From: Microbacterium flavum
Lineage (GTDB): Bacteria; Actinomycetota; Actinomycetes; Actinomycetales; Microbacteriaceae
Length of the DNA: 64,000 nt
Assembly (NCBI RefSeq): GCF_018717645.1
Contig: NZ_JAFLHG010000006.1
Location: forward strand, 62,001-126,000
Direction: 5' to 3'
The position numbers were made by a program, and so were the translations under genes. Shown here piece after piece: positions 53,685 through 62,665 of the stretch; the stretch's first letter is position 1; each line of letters opens with the position of its first letter. Below the pieces are notes generated by a model. That model searched no databases and was not told the origin of the DNA. It saw only the letters and a program-made list of their open reading frames with translations.

Positions 53685-54874
53685 GCTCCGATCGCCTCCG
53701 TGACGGCATCCCTCTCGGCGAGGGCGACGGCACCGGCCGCGCGGAGTGCGGGAGAGACGGGCGCGCTGTCGGCGCACATCATGAGGACGCGCTCGACCTC
53801 GCGCTGCCGCTGCTCGATCGAGTACCGCCGCACCGCCGCCGCACGCAGGCCGCGGCGCGCCGAACCGGACCGCACCCGTCGCGCGAGTGCGACCGCCGCC
53901 CGTGCGAGGGTCTCGACCTCCGGTGCGCGGACGATCGCCGTCCCCGGCATCCCCCGCAGGACCTCGCTGATGCCGCCCGAGTCGAACGCGGCCACCGGCG
54001 TGCCGGTCATGAGGGCCTCGGCGACGACGAGGCCGAACGGCTCCGACCAGACCGGCGTGACGAGCGCGACCGACGATGAGCCGACCAGGGCGCTGAGCGC
54101 AGGCTGGCGGAGGGCGCCGACGTACTCGATGCCGTCGCCGAGCAGGGGCTCGACCTCCTCCGTGAAGTATGTGAGGTCGCCGATGCGCCCCGCGAGGCGC
54201 AGGCGGGCGCGCGCCAGACGCGCGGCGCGGATCGCCAGGTGGGGGGCCTTCTCGGGGACGATCCGCCCGAACCACACCCAGCTCTCCTCGCCCCGGCGCG
54301 GGCCGGGGCCCAGCTGCCACTGGGCGCCGTCGACGCCGTTGGGGAAGACGAAGGCATCGACCCCTTCGGCCGCCCAGGCGCCGGCCGTGAACCGGCTGAC
54401 CGCGAGGAACCGGTGAGGGGCATCGGGGCCGGCCGCGTGCGCGGCGACGACCATCGCCGGCAGGGGCGGTGTGTGCAGGGTCGTCACGACCGGGATGCCC
54501 GTCTCCCGGCTCCACAGGATCGGCGCCCCGTGGAGGCTGTGGTTGTCGACGACGTCCACGCCTGTCGCGGGATGGATGAGGCGGTCGCGGATGCGATCGA
54601 ACGCGTCGGTCATGAGCCGCCGGTGACCCTCGGGGAACTCCGTGTCGGAGGCGTCCAGCGAGCGGTGCCAGCGGGGGCGGGGAAGGTGCAGGCCCGTGTC
54701 CGCGCCGAGGAAGTCCGAGCCGTCTGCGGCGCACAGCTGCACGTCATGCCCGCGCCCGCGCAGCCAGCGGACGCGGTTCCAGACCACCGCCTCCAACCCG
54801 CCCGCGTGCGGTTGACGCAGCGCGTGACGTTCGGGGGCGACGACGAGCACCCGCAGGCGCCGGCGCGCGGTCAC
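53681..54874 (-). CDS. Family 4 (GT-B) glycosyltransferase
   Basis: 397 residues. HAGGLEAVVWNRVRWLRGRGHDV at the N-terminus is the acceptor-side Gly-Gly loop, and SEPFGLVVAEALMTGTPVAAFDSGGISEVL carries the EX7E motif binding the nucleotide sugar. FGRIVPEKAPHLAIRA is the linker typical of GT4. GTG 54874 overlaps the preceding stop. Confidence 0.92.
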   Translation of the reverse strand: MTARRRLRVLVVAPERHALRQPHAGGLEAVVWNRVRWLRGRGHDVQLCAADGSDFLGADTGLHLPRPRWHRSLDASDTEFPEGHRRLMTDAFDRIRDRLIHPATGVDVVDNHSLHGAPILWSRETGIPVVTTLHTPPLPAMVVAAHAAGPDAPHRFLAVSRFTAGAWAAEGVDAFVFPNGVDGAQWQLGPGPRRGEESWVWFGRIVPEKAPHLAIRAARLARARLRLAGRIGDLTYFTEEVEPLLGDGIEYVGALRQPALSALVGSSSVALVTPVWSEPFGLVVAEALMTGTPVAAFDSGGISEVLRGMPGTAIVRAPEVETLARAAVALARRVRSGSARRGLRAAAVRRYSIEQRQREVERVLMMCADSAPVSPALRAAGAVALAERDAVTEAIGA

Positions 54875-56094
54875 GACCGGACTCCGACCTCGTCGGCGAC
54901 TGCGGTGGAGGAGTCGGTGTCGCGTGCGAGGGCCGTGTAGAGGTTCGTGTGCGCCGCGCGGACCGTGTCGCGCTGCGCGAGGCGCTCGCCGCGGCGTGCC
55001 TGCAGGAGCGCGGCTCGGCCGGGATCGGGGAGGCGGTGCGCGGCGGCATCCTGCACCGCGGCCACGAGGGTGGCCGGGTCGGTGAGGTCGATGACGGCGA
55101 ATTCATCGGGATGCTGCTCGGACATGTGGCCGACAGAGGTTCCCGCGACCCGCACGCCGAGGTCGTAGCAGAGCTCGACCCATCCGGAGTGGGTGCCGTG
55201 GTGGTACGGGAGGACGAACAGATCGAGGCCGCCGAGCCACGCGGCGACCTCCGCATCGGTGAGCCGGGCGCGGCGGTGCAGCGCCACGGCGGGGTGCGTG
55301 CTCGCCGCCGCCTCGATCCGGGCGGCCATCGCCTCGTCGCGCACGCGGTCGTTCATCACGATCTCGACGCGGACGTCCGCGCCCGCCTCCGCAAGCAGGG
55401 CCGCGGCGGCGCCGGCTGCGGCGACGCCCTCGTCCGCGGCGATGTTCGGCCGGAGGTCGCGGAGGTGGATCCCGATCCGGAGGGCGGTGTCGGCCCGCGC
55501 GACGACGGGCGGAACCGCGTCGAGAAGCGTGGGGTGGGGGAGCACGGTCGCGTCCCGCCCCCATCGCCGTGAGATCTCTGCCGCGGCGCCGCCGGTCAGG
55601 GTCAGGAGCACATCTGCGGCGGGAAGGAGGACCTCGAGGAGCTCCTGGTAGTGCGTCTGATCCGTGAGCTGCGGGTTGTCCAGGTCGTGCACGGTGAAGA
55701 CGACGGGACATCCGCGGCGCCGCGCTGCGGCGAGGGCGGCGGAGAGCTCATCCGACCCGAACGATTCGATGCCGAAGTGCAGGTGGATCACGTCGACCTC
55801 GTCCGCGTGCGCGGAGATCCAGTCCGGGGTCAGGATGACCGGGGGCCACCACTGCCCGGGGGCGCCTCCGGGGACGGGCGGGTCGGGGATCACCGTGATG
55901 CAGCGGGCGTCGACGATCGAGCGGATGTACGGATGTGCGGCGGGGACGGAGGCGACGCGGATGAGTCGGGATTGCGGGGTGATGGGGGACTCCCTGGCAT
56001 GACGAACGGCGGTACGGTGCGCAATCGCGCCGACACTGCGTCGGTTTCGCCAGGGGGTCGGGGAGCGTGCGATCGAGGTATACGTTCGAATCAT
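54871..56094 (-). CDS. GT-B glycosyltransferase, start uncertain
   Basis: The recognisable protein begins RLIRVASVPAAHPYIRSI and continues with VIHLHFGIESF, VVFTVHDLDNPQ and FVLPYHHGTHSGWVELCYDLGV, a GT1/GT4-like enzyme. In-frame ATG, GTG or TTG codons before RVASVP exist only at ATG 56094 and farther upstream. ATG 56094 is 40 residues too early and lies upstream of a TATACC box (56077-56082). An ATC at 55983 has AGGGAG six bases upstream and fits the expected length (370 residues). First gene of the four-gene minus-strand operon. Confidence 0.75.
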   Translation of the reverse strand: MIRTYTSIARSPTPWRNRRSVGAIAHRTAVRHARESPITPQSRLIRVASVPAAHPYIRSIVDARCITVIPDPPVPGGAPGQWWPPVILTPDWISAHADEVDVIHLHFGIESFGSDELSAALAAARRRGCPVVFTVHDLDNPQLTDQTHYQELLEVLLPAADVLLTLTGGAAAEISRRWGRDATVLPHPTLLDAVPPVVARADTALRIGIHLRDLRPNIAADEGVAAAGAAAALLAEAGADVRVEIVMNDRVRDEAMAARIEAAASTHPAVALHRRARLTDAEVAAWLGGLDLFVLPYHHGTHSGWVELCYDLGVRVAGTSVGHMSEQHPDEFAVIDLTDPATLVAAVQDAAAHRLPDPGRAALLQARRGERLAQRDTVRAAHTNLYTALARDTDSSTAVADEVGVRS

Positions 56095-57022
56095 GCGTGA
56101 TGCCGACCGTTCCGACAGGGCCATTGCGGCGCCCGGGTCGGCGGTGCTAGGGCGCCGCCGTCACTACGGCGAGTTCTTCGGTCTCGACCCCCTTCCGGAG
56201 CGGTTCGGCATCGTGATCGGCAACTGCCAGGCGGAGTCGATGCGCCTCGTCCTGGACGCGCCGGAGCGTCGGTTCGTCCGCGTTCCGCCCGTCCATGAGC
56301 TCGACGCCGCGGATGCCGCCCGGCTCCGCGAGCTCGTCGCTCTCGCCGATCACATCGTGAGCCAGCCGATCCGAGACGACTACCGGAGTCTCCCTGTCGG
56401 CACCCGTCAGATCACCGCCCTCGCCGCAGGCCCCGTCGTGACCGTTCCTCCCGCTCGGTTCGCGGGGCTGCACCCCTTCCAGGCCGCGATCCGGGTCGCC
56501 GGCGTCGAGGAGGATCCGCCGATCGTGGCCTATCACGACGTGCGCACGCTGGCGGCCGCGGCGGGGAGAGAAGCGGCGCCCGCGCTCTCACCGGACGCGG
56601 TTCGTGCGCTCGGCGACGCGTCCGTGGATGTCCTGCGCGAGCGCGAAGAACGGACCGACGTCCCGCTGTCCGACCTGTACGCGACGGTCACCGCCGACCA
56701 CGCCCGCACCGTCAACCATCCGGGGAACGCGATCTTCCTGCCCCTCGGCGCGCGCCTCCTGGCCGCGCTCGGCCTCGACGGCGGCGTGGTCGATCCCGGA
56801 CGCCCGCTGCTGAGCGCCGTTCGCGCGCCTCTTCTCCCGGAGGTGGTGGAGGCCTGGTCGCTGCCCGATGAGCCCCGCGCGCATTGGATCGTCGACGGCC
56901 GCGAGGTCGATGACGCCGAGATCCGCGCCGCGCACACCGCGTGGTACGCCGCGCATCCGGGGTTCGTCGCGGCCGCCGTCGCGCGTCTCGCGCCGCTCCT
57001 GAGCGCCTGGGGCGCGGCGTGA
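56093..57022 (+). CDS. WcbI-like polysaccharide biosynthesis protein
   Basis: 309 residues. IVIGNCQAESMRLVL at about 40-55 is the WcbI motif; Burkholderia WcbI is a capsule-locus protein binding coenzyme A, with a proposed acetyltransferase role. The rest fits that fold (HPGNAIFLPLGARLLAAL). TACGTT at 56081-56086 lies six bases before the ATG. Divergent from the four-gene glycosyltransferase operon, and first gene of a three-gene plus-strand operon. The product probably modifies the glycan made by the cluster. Confidence 0.82.
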   Translation: MRDADRSDRAIAAPGSAVLGRRRHYGEFFGLDPLPERFGIVIGNCQAESMRLVLDAPERRFVRVPPVHELDAADAARLRELVALADHIVSQPIRDDYRSLPVGTRQITALAAGPVVTVPPARFAGLHPFQAAIRVAGVEEDPPIVAYHDVRTLAAAAGREAAPALSPDAVRALGDASVDVLREREERTDVPLSDLYATVTADHARTVNHPGNAIFLPLGARLLAALGLDGGVVDPGRPLLSAVRAPLLPEVVEAWSLPDEPRAHWIVDGREVDDAEIRAAHTAWYAAHPGFVAAAVARLAPLLSAWGAA

Positions 57023-58026
57023 GCGGGGTGCCTCTCCTCCTGGTCCACCCCGGCACCCACGGTGTCGCCGTGTACGCCGGCGACCTGGCCCGCGCCGCCC
57101 GCGCCGCCCGCCCCGCGGGGACGCCGGAGGTGCGGACGATCGACCCGGTCGCGCTCGACGCCCGCGAAGACCACGCCCCCGTGCACGTGCACTTCACGGA
57201 TCGCCTGTGGGGTCCCTCCCCCGAGGAGGCCGCGCGGGCGTTCGCGGCGCTCGCCGCGCGCCGGCCAGTGAGCGTCACGCTGCACGACGTGCCGCAGGCG
57301 TCGGACGGAGAGCCGAACCGCACGCGGCGGCGGGATGCCTATGCCATCGTCACCGCCGCGGCGCGCGGGGTCGTGGTCAACAGCGCGCACGAACGGGCGC
57401 TCCTCGCCGAAGAGGGCGTCTGGGCGGGCGCCCCCGCGATCATCCCGCTGCCGGTTTCGCTCGACGAGACCCTCGGTGCGCTCGGCGTCGACGCTCAGCG
57501 CCCCCGCCCGGACGGATCGGTCGGGGTGCTCGGCTACTTCTACCCCGGGAAGGGACACGACGAGGCGGCGCAGGCCGCCGCCGCGGCGGGCATCGCGACG
57601 CTGACGGTGCTCGGGCGCGCATCGGAGGGGCATGCGGCCGACCTGGATGCCTTCGTGAGTCGCGCCGCCGGTCTGGGCGTCGCCGTGGAGGTCACCGGAT
57701 GGCTCGACGACGCCGAGATCGCTCGCAGGGCGCGCGCGGTGTCGGTGCCTGTGATCGCGCATCGGCACGTCTCGGCTTCCGGATCCCTCGCCTCCTGGAT
57801 CGGCTGGGGTCGCCGCCCGGTCGCCGTCCGCGGACGCTACGTCGACGAGATGGCGCTCCTCCGGCCCGGCACGCTGCGCGCCGTCGAGGGAGCCGACCTC
57901 CCCGCGGCGGTCGCGGCCGCCGCTGCAGATCCGGGGTCGACATGGCACGGTCTCGCGCGGCTCCCGATGTCGTGGCCGGACGCGGCGGCCGCATACCTGC
58001 GCTGGTGGGAGGACCTGTCGTGGTGA
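57019..58026 (+). CDS. GT-B glycosyltransferase-like protein
   Basis: 335 residues. Starts with LLLVHPGTHGVAVYAGDLARA, a GT4-like donor/acceptor loop, and has VVNSAHERALL, VGVLGYFYPGKGHDEAA and VEVTGWLDDAEIARRARAVSVPVI in order, the pattern of the second GT-B domain. The typical EX7E site is weakly conserved, so activity is less certain than for its neighbours. GTG overlaps the WcbI-like stop (GTGA). Confidence 0.8.
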   Translation: MSGVPLLLVHPGTHGVAVYAGDLARAARAARPAGTPEVRTIDPVALDAREDHAPVHVHFTDRLWGPSPEEAARAFAALAARRPVSVTLHDVPQASDGEPNRTRRRDAYAIVTAAARGVVVNSAHERALLAEEGVWAGAPAIIPLPVSLDETLGALGVDAQRPRPDGSVGVLGYFYPGKGHDEAAQAAAAAGIATLTVLGRASEGHAADLDAFVSRAAGLGVAVEVTGWLDDAEIARRARAVSVPVIAHRHVSASGSLASWIGWGRRPVAVRGRYVDEMALLRPGTLRAVEGADLPAAVAAAAADPGSTWHGLARLPMSWPDAAAAYLRWWEDLSW

Positions 58027-59360
58027 GGAGGATGCCGCAGCACCCGGATGCCCCGGTCATCGTCGGCAATCACTGGGATGCGCTCGACGGCGTCGCACCG
58101 GCGTCGCTGCCTCGCGTCTCGGTCATCGTCGCCCACTACGATCAGCCGGTGCAGCTCGCGCGCACTCTTCGCGCTCTGGCGGATCAGGATTACCCCTGTG
58201 AGCTGCTCGAGGTCGTCGTCGCCGACGACGGGTCGCCCGGCGAGGTCGCGGTGCCGGACGACGTCGTGCTCGTCCGCCAGGCCGATGACGGGTTCCGGCT
58301 CGCGGCGGTGCGCAACCTCGGCGTCCGCGCGAGCACCGGCGAGGTGCTGTGCTTCCTCGACGCTGACACCGCGCCGGAGCCCGGCTACGTCCGTGCACTC
58401 ACCAGACTGCCTGCGCTGCATCCCGACGCGGTCACGGTGGGTCGGCGTCGTCACGCGGAGTTCTCGGAGAACGAGGAGAGCGCGCGCGGCGACGGCGGGA
58501 TGACGCTCGCCGACGCCGTCACCGGCCGCGAGCTGCCCGAGCCGGCGTGGCTCGCCGATGCCTACGCGCGCAGCCGGAACCTCCTCGACGCGGACGACCG
58601 CTCCTACCGGTACGTCATCGGCGCGGTGATGGCGTGCGGGCGTGCCCTGTTCGACGAGGTGGGAGGGTTCGACGAGACGTTCCGCTCCTACGGCGGGGAG
58701 GACTGGGAGTGGGCGTACCGGATGTGGAGCGCGGGGGCGGTCCTCGCGCACATTCCCGAGGCGGTCGCCTGGCATGACGGTCCCGAATGGGCGGATCGGC
58801 GAGGCTCGGAGCAGGCGCGCGCGAACGCGCAGACGCTGACGCTGGCACGGTCGATCCCCGTGTCCGGATCGGCGCCGCGCGCGCTGCGGCCCACCGCGCC
58901 CGATCTCGTCGTCCGCCTCCGCGGCGCGCATCCGGAGGCCGCGGTGTTCGTGGCCGTCGACGCGTTGTTGCTCGCCTTCCCGACCGCCCGGATCGTTCTC
59001 GACGCGGGCGTCGTCCCGCCGTGGGAGGACCCGCGGGTGGTCGCGGCGGGGGCGGAGCCCGACGCGCGGGTGGTGTGGGATCTCCCCCGCCCGGTCGTCG
59101 TCACCGATCCGGAGTGGATCCGCGCGCTCGTGACGGGTCTGGGGGCGGGCGAGGTCGGCACCGTGGAGCTCGTCGACGGCGCGGGCAACGATCTCGGCAT
59201 CCTGCGCTCGCGACGCGCTGAGCGGCGGGCGGTCAGACGAGGGGACGCTGCGGGCTTCCGCACGGTGACGGCCGAGGGGGTCGGCATCCATCTGCTGCGC
59301 TCCGACCCGGATGTGGAGGCCTGGGTGGGCGGCTGGGGCGGAGCGGAGCGGTTCTCCTGA
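58023..59360 (+). CDS. Family 2 glycosyltransferase with C-terminal extension
   Basis: 445 residues. Residues 30-280 are a GT-A domain: SVIVAHYDQPVQLARTLRAL, VVVADDGSPG, VLCFLDADTAPEPGYV (DXD) and GGFDETFRSYGGEDWEWAYRM (ED site). The last 150 residues form a separate alpha/beta region not typical of GT2, possibly for binding the acceptor. GTG overlaps the preceding stop. Last gene of the plus-strand operon. Confidence 0.9.
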   Translation: MRRMPQHPDAPVIVGNHWDALDGVAPASLPRVSVIVAHYDQPVQLARTLRALADQDYPCELLEVVVADDGSPGEVAVPDDVVLVRQADDGFRLAAVRNLGVRASTGEVLCFLDADTAPEPGYVRALTRLPALHPDAVTVGRRRHAEFSENEESARGDGGMTLADAVTGRELPEPAWLADAYARSRNLLDADDRSYRYVIGAVMACGRALFDEVGGFDETFRSYGGEDWEWAYRMWSAGAVLAHIPEAVAWHDGPEWADRRGSEQARANAQTLTLARSIPVSGSAPRALRPTAPDLVVRLRGAHPEAAVFVAVDALLLAFPTARIVLDAGVVPPWEDPRVVAAGAEPDARVVWDLPRPVVVTDPEWIRALVTGLGAGEVGTVELVDGAGNDLGILRSRRAERRAVRRGDAAGFRTVTAEGVGIHLLRSDPDVEAWVGGWGGAERFS

Positions 59361-59422
59361 CCGGCGAACCGCGGCGCGTCAAGTGCCTGGTGCGGATGCT
59401 GCGGGGCGCGCAGTCTGACGGG

Positions 59423-60610
59423 ATGACGACCCCTCTCCGCGCGACGCGCCGGCCCACCCTCATCATCGGCGGAGGGAACGCGGGCGTCTCGATCGCCGCG
59501 CGCCTGCGTCGCCGGAAGGTGAGGGATGTCGTCATCGTCGAGCCGCGCGCCGACCACGTGTACGCCCCGCTGCAGTCGCACATCGCGGGGGGCGTGGCCG
59601 ACCGCCGCCGCGTCGTGCGGTCGCAGAGATCGGTGACCCCGCGCGGTGTGACCTGGATCCAGGATCGTCTCGTCGCCGTCTTTCCCGACGAGAGCGTCGC
59701 GGAGCTGGCCTCGGGGCGCCGGATCGTCTACGAGAGGCTGGTGATCGCCGCGGGCATCGAGCAGGAGTGGGCGGCCGTCCCCGGTCTCGCGGATGCTCGG
59801 GACCTGTCCACGACGGTGTCGAACTACACACTCCCGCTGGCGGAGCGGGCGTCGACGACGCTCCGAGGCGTCGAGTCGGGCACCGTCGTGTTCACGCAGG
59901 CGCCCGAGCCGGCGTCATGCGCGGGCGTCGCGCAGAAGCCCATGTACCTCGCGTGCGACCGGTGGCGGCGAGAGGGCCGGCTCCCCGGCATCCGCGTCGT
60001 CTTCATCACTCCGGAGCCCGCGCCATTCTCCGTCGCGCCCGTCTCCGCGGAGCTCGAGGCGAAGATCGCCGAGTACGGCATCGAGGCCCTGTACACCACC
60101 GAGGTCGTGGAGGTGCGGGCCGGCGCGGGGGAGCTGGACGTGCTCCAGGGCGGCGAGCGGCGGACCATCCGGTACGACGTCCTGCATGCCGCTCCGCCGC
60201 AACGCCCGGCGACGTGGATCGCATCCAGCGGGCTGGGCGATGAGGACGGTTTCGTGGACGTCGACCCGTCGACCCTGCAGCACCGCCGGTGGCCGAACGT
60301 GTGGGCGCTGGGGGACGCCGCGCCGGTGACACCGATCCGCTCGGGCGGAGCGATCAGGTCGCAGGCGAAGGTGCTCGTCGAGGCGCTCGCGCCCCGCGGC
60401 ACGACGCCGCGTTACGACGGATACACCGAGACCCCGTTCACGGTCACCCGGCACACGGCGGTCTTCGCGGAGTTCGACCGGTCCGGGCGCCTGCGCCCCA
60501 CCATCCCGTTCTGGCGGACGCTGTACCGCGAGCGGCGCTTCACCTACGTCATGGACCGGTGGGTGCTGCCCTGGGTCTACTGGAACCTCATCCTCACCGG
60601 TCGGGCCTGA
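59423..60610 (+). CDS. FAD-dependent pyridine-nucleotide-disulfide-type oxidoreductase (sulfide:quinone reductase-like)
   Basis: 395 residues. FAD-binding LIIGGGNAGVSIAARL near the start, LVIAAGIEQEW in the second motif, and VWALGDAAPVTPIRSGGAI as the C-terminal FAD motif. ASCAGVAQKPMYLACDRWR holds two cysteines in the place of the first active-site cysteine of SQR-type enzymes. The final helix WRTLYRERRFTYVMDRWVLPW is likely membrane-associated. Sulfide is the family-based guess. A CAGTCT box lies six bases before the ATG. Confidence 0.85.
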   Translation: MTTPLRATRRPTLIIGGGNAGVSIAARLRRRKVRDVVIVEPRADHVYAPLQSHIAGGVADRRRVVRSQRSVTPRGVTWIQDRLVAVFPDESVAELASGRRIVYERLVIAAGIEQEWAAVPGLADARDLSTTVSNYTLPLAERASTTLRGVESGTVVFTQAPEPASCAGVAQKPMYLACDRWRREGRLPGIRVVFITPEPAPFSVAPVSAELEAKIAEYGIEALYTTEVVEVRAGAGELDVLQGGERRTIRYDVLHAAPPQRPATWIASSGLGDEDGFVDVDPSTLQHRRWPNVWALGDAAPVTPIRSGGAIRSQAKVLVEALAPRGTTPRYDGYTETPFTVTRHTAVFAEFDRSGRLRPTIPFWRTLYRERRFTYVMDRWVLPWVYWNLILTGRA

Positions 60611-60661
60611 CGGGCCGCGCGCTGCCGAGGCTCGCGAATCCGCCGCGATGATGTCCCGTTC

Positions 60662-61510
60662 TCAGGCGGATGCCACCCAGGTCGCGGTGACCGACGTGAC
60701 GGCGGAGCCGTCGAGGTCGGCGAGCTTCATCCCCGCGAAGCGTCGTGCGGCATCGGAGGTCTGAGCCCGCGCGGGCGGTTCCGCGGCCGTGAGGACCGCG
60801 ACGATCGCCTCGGCGGCCGAATCCGGCGTCTGCGCGTTCGCCGGGTCGAACGAGGTGGCCGTCCGCGTGAGATACGCGGACATCGCGTCGGCGTAGGGGG
60901 TTCCGGCGGCCGACTGCAGCGCGTCGAGTCCGATGTTCGGGACGAATTCGGTCGCCACGGCGGCGGGCTCGACCACGCTCACCCGTACTCCCTGGGTCGC
61001 AGCGACGGGGGCGAGGGACTCCATGAACCCCTCGACGGCGAACTTCGCGGCGCAATACGCCTCGTTGAAGGGCTGCCCGACGACTCCGCCCACGCTCGAC
61101 ACGGTGACGAGCCGCCCTCTGCTCTCGCGGAGCAGCGGCAGCACCGCCCGGGTGAGGGCCACGACGCCGAAGAAGTTGACCTCGAACACCGCGCGGACAT
61201 CGGCGAGGTCTTCGAGCTCGATCGTCCCCACGTGGCCGGCGCCGGCGTTGTTCAGCACCGCATCCAGCTGCCCGTAGGTCTCGCGGATGTACGCGACGCA
61301 CGAGGAGATGGACTCGGGCACGGTGACATCGAGCTGTCGGATGTCGACATCCACGCCCGCCCGCGCGGCGGCCTCATCAAGCGCTCCGGACCGCCCGGGA
61401 TCACGCATCGTCGCGACGACGCGGAATCCCGCGCGCGCTGCGGCGATCGCCGACGAGAATCCGATGCCGGAGGAGGTGCCCGTGATCAGCAGGACAGGGG
61501 GAGTGGTCAT
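60662..61510 (-). CDS. Classical SDR family oxidoreductase
   Basis: 282 residues. NAD(P)-binding TGTSSGIGFSSA, NNAGAGHVG, catalytic serine in VTVSSVGG and the YCAAK Tyr/Lys pair are intact, unlike the SDR protein at 6.5 kb. Similar to proteins acting on ketones or sterol-like compounds, but the substrate is unknown. A GACACT box lies six bases before the ATG. Convergent with the flavoprotein gene. Confidence 0.92.
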   Translation of the reverse strand: MTTPPVLLITGTSSGIGFSSAIAAARAGFRVVATMRDPGRSGALDEAAARAGVDVDIRQLDVTVPESISSCVAYIRETYGQLDAVLNNAGAGHVGTIELEDLADVRAVFEVNFFGVVALTRAVLPLLRESRGRLVTVSSVGGVVGQPFNEAYCAAKFAVEGFMESLAPVAATQGVRVSVVEPAAVATEFVPNIGLDALQSAAGTPYADAMSAYLTRTATSFDPANAQTPDSAAEAIVAVLTAAEPPARAQTSDAARRFAGMKLADLDGSAVTSVTATWVASA

Positions 61511-61535
61511 GGGCCCAGTGTCCCACCGGGCGGGG

Positions 61536-62093
61536 TCAGAGCGGAGGCCGCTGACGGTCTTCGACCTCCCGTTGCATATCGGCCAGGATGCGATCGATAG
61601 TGTCGTGATCTTCCGTCTCTCCGGGCGTCGCCGGCCAGGCATCGTATCCGCGACCTTGACCCATGACGTGAATCCGGTGCGACGAACGCCATTCTTTCCT
61701 TCTCTCGGCGGACTGCCTGTTGAGATCGTTCAGTCGCTGTTCACGCTCGTCCTCGTCCTCGGTGTTCTCCAGGATCTCGCGTTCCCAATCATCTGGATAC
61801 TCCTCGGCGGGGTACTCCTCGGTGGGAACCTCGTGACGCTGGATATAACGGAGCGTCCGCTGGAGATTGTCGAAGGTGCGTGCTTCGTTTCGCTGAGCCC
61901 GCTCAGCATCAGCCGCTGCGACGTCGGCGGCAGCCTGCGCAGCATCAGCCAGCCGCTTAGCCTCAGCGGCTGCACGTGTGCTTCTTCGGGCTATCACGAA
62001 CCCCGCGACTGCGATGAGCCCGGTCGCGAGTGTGATGGCGGCTCCGATGCCGTTGAACGTGAGATTCGCGTAGTCGACCCAGTCACGGTTCAC
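61536..62093 (-). CDS. Membrane-anchored coiled-coil protein
   Basis: 185 residues. One N-terminal helix (about 15-36: IGAAITLATGLIAVAGFVIARR), then a long Ala/Glu/Arg coiled coil (about 38-75) and a charged, polar tail rich in Glu, Asp and Arg. No family recognised. Lower-GC, less biased codons than the neighbours suggest recent gain. TAACCT lies six bases before its GTG. Confidence 0.65.
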   Translation of the reverse strand: MNRDWVDYANLTFNGIGAAITLATGLIAVAGFVIARRSTRAAAEAKRLADAAQAAADVAAADAERAQRNEARTFDNLQRTLRYIQRHEVPTEEYPAEEYPDDWEREILENTEDEDEREQRLNDLNRQSAERRKEWRSSHRIHVMGQGRGYDAWPATPGETEDHDTIDRILADMQREVEDRQRPPL

Positions 62094-62194
62094 GCGGTCA
62101 GGTTAGCGCCCCTGGTCACACGTGCGCACGCAGCCGGATCGCGGCGTCGACGCGAGTCTCGACCCGCGTCGACGGCACCTGCTACGTTCAGCGC

Positions 62195-62593
62195 ATGCGC
62201 CACCCGGGACGCCTGGTTGTGATCTTGGCTCTGGCCTTGGGATGCACGTCCTGCGCGACGCCGCAGGTCTCGTATCCGGAGTTCAGCCGTGAGCAGACCG
62301 CCGCGGACCTTCCGCAGGCGCTCGCCGAGTCGGGTGACGGCAGCGTCGATCTCGCGACTGTCCGGCACGTCGGCGACGTGGACGGCTACGACGTGTATTT
62401 GGCCCGCGGTCGAGAAGCGGAGAACACCATCTGCGTCGCGATCGTGAAGGACGGCGAGTGGGAGTCCACGGGATGTGGGGGCAACGGCGTCACCGTGACG
62501 ACTCGTTCCGGCGCCAAGGTCGAGGCTGGTGGCATCCGAACCGGCGAAGACGAAGAGAACGCGCTTTCTGACAGCGTGCGTGTCGTGGGCTGA
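62195..62593 (+). CDS. Small lipoprotein
   Basis: 132 residues. Signal peptide LVVILALALGCTSCATPQ with a lipobox cysteine (TSC or LGC; the first fits better by position). The mature part is a small beta-rich domain with a CVAIVKDGEWESTGCGG cysteine pair. No family recognised. TACGTT lies six bases before the ATG (62183-62188). Confidence 0.75.
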   Translation: MRHPGRLVVILALALGCTSCATPQVSYPEFSREQTAADLPQALAESGDGSVDLATVRHVGDVDGYDVYLARGREAENTICVAIVKDGEWESTGCGGNGVTVTTRSGAKVEAGGIRTGEDEENALSDSVRVVG

Positions 62594-62665
62594 CAGGTCT
62601 TGGCTGACCGCTAGCCGTCCTTCTCCGTCGCCGTCCGACGCCCGATCTTCATCAGCAATAGCCGC

